Shown here: positions 7,037 through 14,301 of the stretch, in pieces
Position numbering within the stretch: position 1 is the stretch's first letter
Layout: the number at the start of each line of letters is the position of its first letter
NCBI GenBank assembly: GCA_900315105.1
Contig: OMXX01000094.1
Coordinates: 1 to 14,404, forward strand
Source: an uncultured Prevotellaceae bacterium
Lineage (GTDB): Bacteria; Bacteroidota; Bacteroidia; Bacteroidales; Bacteroidaceae
Reading direction: 5' to 3'
Length of the DNA: 14,404 bases
The notes under the pieces: generated by a model
Seen by the model: only the letters and a program-made list of their open reading frames with translations
Databases searched by the model: none
Told to the model about the DNA's origin: nothing
Position numbers and translations under genes: made by a program

Positions 7037-9073
7037 CTATTGTTCTTCGAATTTATAATTTGATAACAATTTAACAAAAGCTCTGTAATCCTCCTTTCTG
7101 TTCAATCTAAATGTTCTTAGTTGATTAACCATCTCATCATCTGAAATGTCTGAATTAAATTGAACAACCAATTCATTTTCATTATCATCAGAATCGGTCA
7201 AGTCAATGTTGTATTTCTTCATGAAAACTCTCAGCTTAATGATAGAGTTATCGTATTCCGGCCTGTATTTTACTACTGACTGCAAGATTTCCAAACCAGG
7301 ATCGCCTAATTGGGTTTCATTGAGAAGTGCTACTTCATAATATGTTTTAGCATCAAACTCCCCATCGAGACATTTCACTAATTCAATGTTTACTGTATCA
7401 GCATCCTTATATCGTTTCAATAGAGTTAAGGCACGAGCCTTAATGAACAGCACATCATTACATTCTCTCATGGAACGAACCCTATCCGCGAAATAAACAG
7501 CCTGCTCAAATTCACCTGAATAAAGACATAAGGCAGCACTTACATAGTCGACGAGGATATTGCTGAATCTTGAAATCGGCAGCATATTTCGCTCAATACT
7601 ATTGACCAGGTGCTCGTCAGAAACCATTGCATTAAACATCTGAGAGATATACCGAGCTGCAGACTTCCAATCCCCTGACCTCGCGAGAGACAAGCCCAGA
7701 TTCAATGAAGTCCTTGAAAACTCATCCCAGTTTTTATTGCGCAAGCTTTCGTAGAGATACTTGCCGCCACTGATTTCATTCCTGATAGCAGAATCATCAT
7801 TGAATCTATTCGCAAAGGCTATCACCTCCTCACTCGTTCCTATATGTCCAAACGACACCGGCTTAACCAAAAACAGGCCATCGAGACTTCTTACGCGGCT
7901 CAGAGCCACATATAACTGTCCCTTAGAGAAGACACCCCGACTCAAATCCAGAATCATCTTGTCAAAAGTCATCCCTTGACTCTTATGTATCGTTATAGCC
8001 CATGACAATTTAAGCGGAAATTGAGTATATGTTCCCACTAGTGTCTTGACAATCTTCTTCTCCTTACTATTGTATTCATACTTATATGACTCCCAAGAAA
8101 CAGGCGACACCTTGTACTCTCCGGACTCTGTTACAACTTGTATCTCATCCTGAGATAATTTGGAGATGGTTCCAATAGTACCATTTACCCAACGCCGAGA
8201 GAGATCATTTCTAACAAAAATGACTTGGGCACCACATTTAAGGGAAAGTTTCTTGTCTGCTGGAAGGTTGGCATCCAGCTTAATATCACCTTCCACTTTG
8301 GCATCGAAACAGAATTCTTCGGAATCTAAAAGATTCAACTTTGACAAATTGATTTTAGACGCTTCATCATTACGAGTGCAAAGCGTAATGATTCTTTCAT
8401 TCGATGGAATAGGACGGTCAACACACTTGTTTAAAACTGACAATTCACCATAACTAGCACGATTAAAGCGTATAGAGTCGAGGATGCTAAGGAAAACATC
8501 ATCCTTCTGTCGATAGACTTTTACAAATTCTATGCATGGAAGAGCCAATCGCTTAAGAGCCCTTGCTTTAAAAAAGAATGGGGACATCGTATTGTATAGA
8601 TCATCCATAATCTCCGATTCTTCTTTTCGTAAAACAGGAGGAAGTTGGAAGAGGTCGCCAACGAAAACCATCTGTTTGCCCCCGAAAGGCAGGGAATTTC
8701 TCATAACATACCGAAGGGTGTAATCAATAGCATCAATCACATCACACCTAACCATGGAAACTTCATCTATGATGATTGTGTCAACCTTCTTGATAATAGA
8801 TATTTTGGAGCGATTGATGTTTCCTATCGTCTTAGGCGTGCATATTTGCAGAGGCAAGCCAAAGAACGAGTGGATAGTTTCTCCACCTGCCAACATCGCT
8901 GCGATGCCCGTAGGAGCAAGCACGATGAAGTTCTTGTCTATCTCCTTCTGGACAGTTTGAAGAAATGTGGTCTTACCAGTCCCAGCCTTTCCCGTGAGGA
9001 AAAAGCTGGAATTAGTAGTTTCTATCAGCTCATATGCCTGAAGCTGTTGCTTGTTTGTTTTATCTATCGACAT
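7037..9073 (-). CDS. PIF1-like SF1B helicase with TPR-like C-terminal extension
   Basis: A 678-residue protein. The ATPase motifs are complete: Walker A GKAGTGKTT (28-36), APTGIAA (53-59), Walker B IIIDEVSM (100-107), motif III GDLFQLPP (139-146), HKSQGMTFD (363-371) and ALSRVRS (390-396). This order is that of the PIF1/RecD family of 5'-to-3' DNA helicases. After about residue 430 the protein continues for some 250 residues of helical pairs resembling TPRs (for example around ARALTLLKRYKDAD), with an acidic segment near DLTDSDDNENE. This extension is not part of the PIF1 core and probably binds a partner protein. The gene begins 35 nt after the coiled-coil gene, without a visible promoter, and is followed at 1 nt by the aspartic protease. 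Confidence 0.93.
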   Translation of the reverse strand: MSIDKTNKQQLQAYELIETTNSSFFLTGKAGTGKTTFLQTVQKEIDKNFIVLAPTGIAAMLAGGETIHSFFGLPLQICTPKTIGNINRSKISIIKKVDTIIIDEVSMVRCDVIDAIDYTLRYVMRNSLPFGGKQMVFVGDLFQLPPVLRKEESEIMDDLYNTMSPFFFKARALKRLALPCIEFVKVYRQKDDVFLSILDSIRFNRASYGELSVLNKCVDRPIPSNERIITLCTRNDEASKINLSKLNLLDSEEFCFDAKVEGDIKLDANLPADKKLSLKCGAQVIFVRNDLSRRWVNGTIGTISKLSQDEIQVVTESGEYKVSPVSWESYKYEYNSKEKKIVKTLVGTYTQFPLKLSWAITIHKSQGMTFDKMILDLSRGVFSKGQLYVALSRVRSLDGLFLVKPVSFGHIGTSEEVIAFANRFNDDSAIRNEISGGKYLYESLRNKNWDEFSRTSLNLGLSLARSGDWKSAARYISQMFNAMVSDEHLVNSIERNMLPISRFSNILVDYVSAALCLYSGEFEQAVYFADRVRSMRECNDVLFIKARALTLLKRYKDADTVNIELVKCLDGEFDAKTYYEVALLNETQLGDPGLEILQSVVKYRPEYDNSIIKLRVFMKKYNIDLTDSDDNENELVVQFNSDISDDEMVNQLRTFRLNRKEDYRAFVKLLSNYKFEEQ

Positions 9074-9108
9074 CCCAATTTCGAAATGATTAATTAAGAA
9101 TTTTATGA

Positions 9109-10419
9109 TTATGCTGCTTTTGCATACTCACTCTCCATAAAGCTTTCAATGGTTTCAACATAACCGGAGAGCGTATTTACGACACGTCTCATGTTGTAAA
9201 TCTTATTACTGAGCCTGGACTCCTTCTCTTCAAGATCCTTCAACTGTTCATTGGCTTCCATAAACACAATGCTGACTTCTGACATAATCTTCTCTGCTTC
9301 TCGCCTTGAAGAATAGCTTGTGTCACCAACGAAATTAGCAGCACACTCATTGATATGGTTATCGACAAAGCTCTTAATGGGAGAGATCTCCTCCAAGAGC
9401 TGTTCATCAATTTGTGTAAGCTCTGCCAGTTTTTCCTTATACTCGTCGATTACCTCCTGAAGTTGAGGAACCATTTGACGGTTCATGTCAAGAATGGAGG
9501 TGATATAACTCTCCATTGAGACATTTAGTTTCTCTATCTCCTTAATCTTCCCAAGGAAAGAAAGAGCACCAGACATCTTCTCTCCTTTGTAGAGGATAAT
9601 TTCCTCCTTGGTTTTCAATTCTCTACCGGAGCCATTTGATTCATTGACAGCGATAACAGAGCCATGATTATTGAAAATCCTTCGTAAGCCATCAACCATT
9701 TTTCTTACTTCACCTACCAGCCATTCGTTGGCGAATCCTCTGGGATTTTGAACAAGGCTATTGCAAACATCACGGCCGAATTCCAGAGCTGGCTGCCATT
9801 CGCTATTTGATATGCAATACGTACGTGTATAGCGCAGAATCTGGAAGATATTTGCATTATAATAGTTTACCCACATAGAATAAGGAAGGATGTCGATATC
9901 CTTATATTTCAGGTTTGCCGTAAAATAGTTGGCATAGCCATATCCGAAATTCGTGTTATAAGCAATTGACAAGTCATCGTTTAGGCTGAAATTCATGCTG
10001 TTCCAACCGATGTGTCTGCTGGAGTATGCCACGATAGAAGGATCATCACGGCACTCTTTATATTTCTTTGACAAGCAATAAGGTGTCGTACGAGATTCCA
10101 GCAGTCGATAGAAAGCCTGGCTGTTAGAATAGAATCCTTCTTTAACGTCTTTGATGTTAATTGCCGGGCAACACTGATAAGAGCCGCTAACACAGTCGCA
10201 GAAATCATAATATTCGAGCAGATAGCCTAACCCTTTCTGTTGGGTAGCCTTGAACATGTCTTCACCGGTTATACCAGCCGTATTCGACAGTTTTTTTAAC
10301 TCATTGAGTTTTGCCTGCTCCTTAAACTCCAATGGTAAATAATCAGTTACCAATTTCCCTGTTGCTGAATCCTTACGGATTACCATGATGTGGGTTTCGT
10401 TGATTCTAAAATTACTCAT
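9109..10419 (-). CDS. Cys-cluster and coiled-coil protein (436 aa), unknown
   Basis: I recognise no family. The first half holds a tight Cys group (C74, C76, C83, C84), with C115 and C123 nearby, which might bind a metal or form disulfides. It also has an aromatic-rich middle with many Tyr and Asn (about 130-210). From about 284 to the end the protein is helical and charged, with coiled-coil heptads at roughly 292-345 and 373-430. The break between them runs NECAANFVGD. No signal peptide or TM is seen, so it is likely cytosolic. It has its own promoter-like element at 10452-10482 and probably leads the transcript that continues into the helicase and aspartic protease. Confidence 0.85.
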   Translation of the reverse strand: MSNFRINETHIMVIRKDSATGKLVTDYLPLEFKEQAKLNELKKLSNTAGITGEDMFKATQQKGLGYLLEYYDFCDCVSGSYQCCPAINIKDVKEGFYSNSQAFYRLLESRTTPYCLSKKYKECRDDPSIVAYSSRHIGWNSMNFSLNDDLSIAYNTNFGYGYANYFTANLKYKDIDILPYSMWVNYYNANIFQILRYTRTYCISNSEWQPALEFGRDVCNSLVQNPRGFANEWLVGEVRKMVDGLRRIFNNHGSVIAVNESNGSGRELKTKEEIILYKGEKMSGALSFLGKIKEIEKLNVSMESYITSILDMNRQMVPQLQEVIDEYKEKLAELTQIDEQLLEEISPIKSFVDNHINECAANFVGDTSYSSRREAEKIMSEVSIVFMEANEQLKDLEEKESRLSNKIYNMRRVVNTLSGYVETIESFMESEYAKAA

Positions 10420-10451
10420 GACAATTAAGTTTTAAAATTTGACTTTCTATC

Positions 10452-10482
10452 ATACTATCCCTAAAGGTTAGAAAAGATAAAC
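10452..10482 (-). promoter_or_regulatory. Shared bipartite promoter-like element (copy 3)
   Basis: The minus strand carries GTTTAT at its upstream end and GGGATAGTAT at its downstream end, exactly 15 bp apart. This is the same layout as 11429-11459 and 12330-12360. Read as a Bacteroides promoter it is TTTA-N20-TAGTATGA, so the -7 box lacks the usual TTTG. It ends about 32 nt before the ATG at 10419. No terminator precedes it. Confidence 0.55.
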
Positions 10483-10483
10483 A

Positions 10484-11383
10484 TCACGCTGCATTTCTCA
10501 AAGGAGAAAGAATTAATTCATGATAATTCTCTTTAATATACACGAGGATCTTCTCCAGAGTCATACATACCTGGCCATCCCATTCATCATCCAAACTGTC
10601 ATAATACTGAGGAATAGTATACTCATTACAATGCCATGTTAATTGGACACCAGAAGGCAAGTAAACAAACACAAGATAGGAGGCATTCTTTCCCGTAGCT
10701 TCATTATATCCAGACTTCCAACCTGCTTCATGGAGCAAGGATGACAACCTGGTCAGCAAAATAGTCTTCCGTTCATAAGCCATTCTCCTTTTCTCAGAGG
10801 AAAGTCTTTTAGCATTAACATTCGCAAATTCAGTCTCTAAAAGCAGAGAGACAATAAGGGCATTCCTGTCTCCCGTCTTTTTATAGTATTTTCTCATGGA
10901 GGCAATAACCTTGCGCAGTCCTATTCCCATACCTAACACATCAATCTTGAACATGTCCAACTTATCCAGAGTTGTATGATTTTGAAGGTTACTCTTCTGT
11001 CTCAGAGCCTTTTTCTCTTCTACAACATCTTTTAGCTTTGCTTTCAGAGCAGGATTGTGGGTAGTACGAATGACTTCCTGAAGTTCTTGGATTTTATATC
11101 CAAAAGTGCAAAAGGTTTCGGCTTCAGCAACATTCTTGCGATAGGATCTAAGCAATTCTTTCGCACTGATTTCTCCACGTCTATAAGACTTGGCAAGTGA
11201 CTTGCCGACGAAGTTAAAGGTATCTTCAATATTGATAGGGTCAGCCACCTTGTGAGCCGTATTGGCAACGACTGGCTGAGCTGATTCGGAAGTACAATCA
11301 TTTGTCAATTCTTCCTTCACCTGATAATCCTTTAAAATAGGATTATCTGAATCTTGGCTTTTTAAAATCTCAAAGATGTTCAT
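10484..11383 (-). CDS. Basic helical protein with C-terminal mixed domain (299 aa), unknown
   Basis: I recognise no family. The first 45 residues are polar and probably disordered. Residues 50-215 are helical and rich in K and R. The last 84 residues (216-299) look like a compact alpha/beta domain. It has YLVFVYLPSG (236-245), then QLTWHC with W250, H251 and C252, then DEWDG (266-270) and a closing helix. The Trp-His-Cys and EWDG positions are the most conserved-looking parts. No TM or signal peptide is visible. The gene has its own upstream element (11429-11459) and is followed directly by the element for the next gene, so it may be a one-gene unit or read through. Confidence 0.82.
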   Translation of the reverse strand: MNIFEILKSQDSDNPILKDYQVKEELTNDCTSESAQPVVANTAHKVADPINIEDTFNFVGKSLAKSYRRGEISAKELLRSYRKNVAEAETFCTFGYKIQELQEVIRTTHNPALKAKLKDVVEEKKALRQKSNLQNHTTLDKLDMFKIDVLGMGIGLRKVIASMRKYYKKTGDRNALIVSLLLETEFANVNAKRLSSEKRRMAYERKTILLTRLSSLLHEAGWKSGYNEATGKNASYLVFVYLPSGVQLTWHCNEYTIPQYYDSLDDEWDGQVCMTLEKILVYIKENYHELILSPLRNAA

Positions 11384-11428
11384 ATCATTAATCGTTAATT
11401 GTTAATACTCTAATGTAACCCTTACAAA

Positions 11429-11459
11429 ATACTATCCCCAATCCTTCAAAAACATAAAC
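11429..11459 (-). promoter_or_regulatory. Shared bipartite promoter-like element (copy 2)
   Basis: The minus strand has GTTTAT, 15 bp, then GGGATAGTAT. The match to copy 3 is exact in both boxes and in spacing, and several spacer positions also agree (the TTTT, AA and TT blocks). In Bacteroides terms it reads TTTA-N20-TAGTATTT. The ATG at 11383 lies about 45 nt downstream. The element starts 11 nt after the hairpin that follows the preceding gene. Confidence 0.6.
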
Positions 11460-11470
11460 TTGCCATTCAA

Positions 11471-11495
11471 CCTCCAGGTTTGAGGAACCTGGAGG
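11471..11495 (-). terminator. Perfect 10-bp hairpin after the zinc-finger-like gene
   Basis: CCTCCAGGTT and AACCTGGAGG pair perfectly around a 5-nt loop, 18 nt downstream of the stop at 11514. The following minus-strand bases (TTGAATGGCA) do not form a clear U-tract, so it is a weak or atypical terminator, or an RNA element protecting the transcript end. The next promoter-like element begins 11 nt further on. Confidence 0.5.
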
Positions 11496-11513
11496 ATTTG
11501 AACGACAATATGT

Positions 11514-12302
11514 TTAAGCAGCTGTCTCAGTACCCCGGTCATGTCCGATATGATAATGACCACAGTGTTCACAGTAGTATGCATGCATTGGCCTCTTATC
11601 TTTCGGATGGGCAAACTTATAGAGTTCGATATGAAGCTGGGCCTCTTCAAGTGTTGCGTACTCAACCTTCTTCTTCATCACGTACTCACCTGAAGAATAG
11701 TCGACGATCTTCTTCCAATGGGTACCGATTCCTCTTTGGTTTGCATGTCCGTCGAGCTGGCCAAGATTGAAAATCTGGTAGGATACAGCACGATCCATTT
11801 CATGACGAGCTTTTCCTGAGCTACGGTAAGAGGAACGGTGCTTATGCTGTCGGTGGTATTCCTGACACATTCTTTTCTCTACAATCCTGCGAACCTTACG
11901 AGAGTCCCGGCCTTCCATCAGAGTAACATCTGCCTCTCTTAGGCTTTTATTGCCTTTGAATCTCAGCTTCTCTGAATAAAGTTTCTTTGAAATGGCCTCG
12001 TAACGCTGGCGCTGACCCAGGTCAACATCGAATCCAAGTTCTCTTTTCTCATCGTTGATCTCTTTCTGGAGAAGGAATAGGGCATGACGGACATTTCTTA
12101 AAATCTTGTCATTGTTCGGGGATGCCGAAAGCGTAGAATCTCTGCAGCTTGTCAGCAGCCTTGCAACCTGAGTGTTCTTACTCGTACGGATGTAACTGTC
12201 AATCTCGTTTGACACTTGTGAGAAACGTGTAGCGTCCATAGAACCGTTACGACGAAGGTTTCCTTCCCACTTTCTCAGAATCTTTTGAATTTCGTTCTTC
12301 AT
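11514..12302 (-). CDS. Basic protein with C-terminal CxxC-H zinc-binding-like motif (262 aa)
   Basis: The first 90 residues are helical. The centre (about 95-175) is very basic, with many R, K and H. The tail carries YYCEHCGHYHIGHD, with C244, C247, H249, H251 and H254. This resembles the short treble-clef or ribbon-like tails with CxxC followed by HxxH found on many small phage and plasmid proteins, and it probably binds zinc. An ATLEEAQ segment before the motif also occurs in such tails. Nucleic-acid binding is plausible from the charge but not shown. It is the first gene after the sigma/anti-sigma terminator and has its own promoter-like element at 12330-12360. I do not recognise a named family. 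Confidence 0.82.
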   Translation of the reverse strand: MKNEIQKILRKWEGNLRRNGSMDATRFSQVSNEIDSYIRTSKNTQVARLLTSCRDSTLSASPNNDKILRNVRHALFLLQKEINDEKRELGFDVDLGQRQRYEAISKKLYSEKLRFKGNKSLREADVTLMEGRDSRKVRRIVEKRMCQEYHRQHKHRSSYRSSGKARHEMDRAVSYQIFNLGQLDGHANQRGIGTHWKKIVDYSSGEYVMKKKVEYATLEEAQLHIELYKFAHPKDKRPMHAYYCEHCGHYHIGHDRGTETAA

Positions 12303-12329
12303 TTTCTTATTGTTTTAATTGTTTACATC

Positions 12330-12360
12330 CTAATATCCCAGAAGAACGAAAAATGCAAAC
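12330..12360 (-). promoter_or_regulatory. Shared bipartite promoter-like element (copy 1)
   Basis: The minus strand has GTTTGC, 15 bp including TTTTT, then GGGATATTAG. Spacing equals that of the other two copies. It reads TTTG-N20-TATTAGGA as a Bacteroides-type promoter, with a good -33 and a poor -7. It begins immediately after the terminator at 12361-12396 and ends 27 nt before the ATG at 12302, which is where a promoter is needed. Confidence 0.55.
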
Positions 12361-12396
12361 AATAAAAAAGCAGCTAACGCTGTTGCGCTAACTGCT
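12361..12396 (-). terminator. Intrinsic terminator of the sigma/anti-sigma unit
   Basis: On the minus strand AGCAGTTAGCGC pairs with GCGTTAGCTGCT around an AACA loop. This is a continuous 12-bp stem with two G-U wobbles, followed by a run of T (TTTTTT, then ATT). It lies 23 nt after the anti-sigma stop and is the clearest terminator in the window. Confidence 0.85.
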
Positions 12397-12419
12397 CTAT
12401 TTATTTACGATTGAATAAT

Positions 12420-13613
12420 TTAGAAAATGAAGGTCTTTTCTATGCTTTCAAGCAATTGCTTTGCTTTCTCCTTTATATCGGGAGACGCTTCAGAATCTTT
12501 TATTATTTCATTAAGCATATCTTTAGCTTTGGACTTCTGACCATCGTATAAATATGCGGTCGCAAGTGCAAGACGAACTTGATCAGGAAGATAGGAATCA
12601 GTCGAATAGTATCCTTCTAATTCATCAATAGTTTCCTTCAAGTCTTTCTTTAATTGAACATTCTTAAATAGCTCATGCAAATCTTTACCATCACTTCTAC
12701 TTGGGGGAATATCATGCGGTAATTGAGTAGATGCAAATTCAATGCATTCTCCTGCATTGGACATCATCACAGAAGAATTGTAATAATCAAATCCCAATCC
12801 AAAAACAATAAGAACAACTGCTGCAGCTGCTACATGCCTAAACCAAATTGGAATTATTGTTCCAGGTTTAGATGCCACTGCTGGTTCACTTTCAGGTGTT
12901 CTAGATGCAGCTGGTTTATATGCGGCAATGCCTAATTTCTCCATCTCCCTAATTGTAGAGATCACATCTTCCTTAGATATTTTTTGGGCATCTTCTATTG
13001 CTTTAGCGTCCCGTTCTTGTCGTTCTTTTATGCCCTTTGACAGGAAAGTTATAGCAGAAACCCTTTCTCTGAAATCTATATCAGACTTTAATCTTTCTTC
13101 AAACGACTTCATCTCCTCCTCTGATAAATTGCCTACCAAATAGGAATCAATTAGCCTGTCATCATCTTCATCCTGAAGTTCCTTAAACAAGGACTTTACA
13201 TCAGATACCGTCGTTTGCTTTGCCGCATCCAGAGCCTTGTTGTCAGCATTGTGAATCTTCTGAATAGCTTTAACAAGAAAAGCCTGGGCCAACATATTGG
13301 TACGCAAATCTGCATCAGACACTAACTTGTCCATGAAATCTGCTTCTTCTTCCTGACTCATCATGCCAGAAAGATAAAGCTCAATCATAGTCTCATCTTC
13401 CTCAGAGATAAGTTGCGTGTCACACATAAGGGACTTCTCAGACAAAAATAATTCCGCTTTTGAAGGATCTGTGTGGCTTAAAACGAACTGGACAGTATCA
13501 TTTAAGGAAGGATTTGAGCGCAAAGACTCAAATAGCTTATCTTTCTCTTCCTGGGACAGTTCTCCCTTGAAGTAAAGATCCAGAAGCTTTTCGATGTATT
13601 TATCTGTCAGCAT
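12420..13613 (-). CDS. Membrane anti-sigma-like protein with three repeated modules and TPR-like tail
   Basis: A 397-residue protein starting 2 nt after the sigma-factor stop. Its N-terminal half carries three copies of a module, at about 7-45, 76-117 and 154-195. Each has Y-[FL]-x-G-x-[LM]-S-x-E-E, then a helix ending in L-x-S-[ND]. Copies 2 and 3 also share the following helices, giving a unit of about 78 residues. The motif resembles the N-terminal region of Bacteroidota anti-sigma proteins, but the Zn-binding HxxxCxxC of ZAS proteins is absent. One TM helix lies at 259-277, followed by a TPR-like tail at about 310-395. The repeats would be cytoplasmic and the tail outside. It probably holds the adjacent sigma factor; being membrane-spanning, it could be a target for the locus's proteases (inference). 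Confidence 0.8.
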   Translation of the reverse strand: MLTDKYIEKLLDLYFKGELSQEEKDKLFESLRSNPSLNDTVQFVLSHTDPSKAELFLSEKSLMCDTQLISEEDETMIELYLSGMMSQEEEADFMDKLVSDADLRTNMLAQAFLVKAIQKIHNADNKALDAAKQTTVSDVKSLFKELQDEDDDRLIDSYLVGNLSEEEMKSFEERLKSDIDFRERVSAITFLSKGIKERQERDAKAIEDAQKISKEDVISTIREMEKLGIAAYKPAASRTPESEPAVASKPGTIIPIWFRHVAAAAVVLIVFGLGFDYYNSSVMMSNAGECIEFASTQLPHDIPPSRSDGKDLHELFKNVQLKKDLKETIDELEGYYSTDSYLPDQVRLALATAYLYDGQKSKAKDMLNEIIKDSEASPDIKEKAKQLLESIEKTFIF

Positions 13614-13615
13614 AA

Positions 13616-14275
13616 TTACAGGCCTTTCTTAAATGAATCATAGATGGACTTAAACTTGTCACGAAACTTACTCTTACAACGAGATGCCATTGTCCTTACT
13701 ACAGCTGCATTACTATAGCCAAGTTCTTTTGCGATGACTTCCTGCCTCTTCTTTGGGGTGCTATACATTCCATAGAGAATCTTATCACAAGGTTCTGGAA
13801 GATCTTTAACAACCTCACAAACTTTGTTAAGAAGCTGCTCCCTTTCGTCTGGTTCATCAAACAAAGAATCCAGCAACTGGTCAACCTTTTCTTGTTGTAT
13901 AGGCTGACCCTCAAAATCGTCCTGATTATCATCACGCATGATGTCATCATTAGGAAGTTGCCATGCTCTCTCTGGGTGACGGGTCTCATGCTCTGCCTTA
14001 TTCCAACAGCATCGATACACAAAATGGAATAAAGAACAAGTCAGTCTAAAGTTCCCATCATGAGCCTTTTCTACTAATGCGATACAAACATCCTGAAAGA
14101 TGTCACGTATTTGTTCATCGCGCAACGATGGGTATGCTGCCCTGACTTTACTGATGATGTTAGGCTCACAATCATTATAATAATTTTTGAGCTCTTGTCT
14201 GATAAAGTCAAGCAGTGCATTCTCTGTTAGAGAGTTTGACTGACTCTGTGGAATCATGCTAATCTTTTTGGCCAT
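13616..14275 (-). CDS. ECF-type RNA polymerase sigma-70 factor
   Basis: A 219-residue protein with the two-domain layout of group IV sigma factors. Region 2 lies at about 48-100, including RDEQIRDIFQDVC, which binds core polymerase, and the VYRCCWNKAEHETR helix, which contacts the -10. An acidic linker follows (about 110-140, with DDNQDDFEGQ). Region 4 lies at about 150-212, with the helix-turn-helix RQEVIAKELGYSNAAVVRTMASR. The family is clear, but no ECF subgroup can be given from sight. It probably directs polymerase to a special promoter set, possibly including the GTTT-N17-GGGATA elements, which is untested. Its own promoter has a housekeeping -7 box and no such element. Confidence 0.9.
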   Translation of the reverse strand: MAKKISMIPQSQSNSLTENALLDFIRQELKNYYNDCEPNIISKVRAAYPSLRDEQIRDIFQDVCIALVEKAHDGNFRLTCSLFHFVYRCCWNKAEHETRHPERAWQLPNDDIMRDDNQDDFEGQPIQQEKVDQLLDSLFDEPDEREQLLNKVCEVVKDLPEPCDKILYGMYSTPKKRQEVIAKELGYSNAAVVRTMASRCKSKFRDKFKSIYDSFKKGL

Positions 14276-14293
14276 AACACTCGAAATTTAATG

Positions 14294-14301
14294 CAAAGTT
14301 A
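14294..14301 (-). promoter_or_regulatory. Bacteroides-type -7 box of the sigma-factor gene
   Basis: The minus strand reads TAACTTTG, a perfect TAnnTTTG match, 18 nt before the sigma ATG, giving a leader of about 12-15 nt. The -33 position (CTAT) does not match TTTG. Two direct AACTAT copies at 14308-14313 and 14315-14320 (plus-strand reading) lie in the spacer and -33 area and may be an activator or repressor site. Confidence 0.6.

Noticed and set aside
7036..7077. Upstream extension of the aspartic protease to an ATG at 7077
   Set aside because: It would overlap the helicase end by 41 bp, and the extra residues are polar without domain character. The ATG at 7035 follows the helicase stop by 1 nt.
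8645..9097. A 150-codon plus-strand open frame opposite the helicase
   Set aside because: It lies wholly inside the complete PIF1-like reading frame with all motifs intact. Its translation has no recognisable domain, so it is an antisense shadow.
9109..10419. A gasdermin-like pore protein as CHAT substrate
   Set aside because: The protein has a Cys cluster and coiled coils but no palmitoylation-type N-terminus or gasdermin-like strand pattern that I can see.
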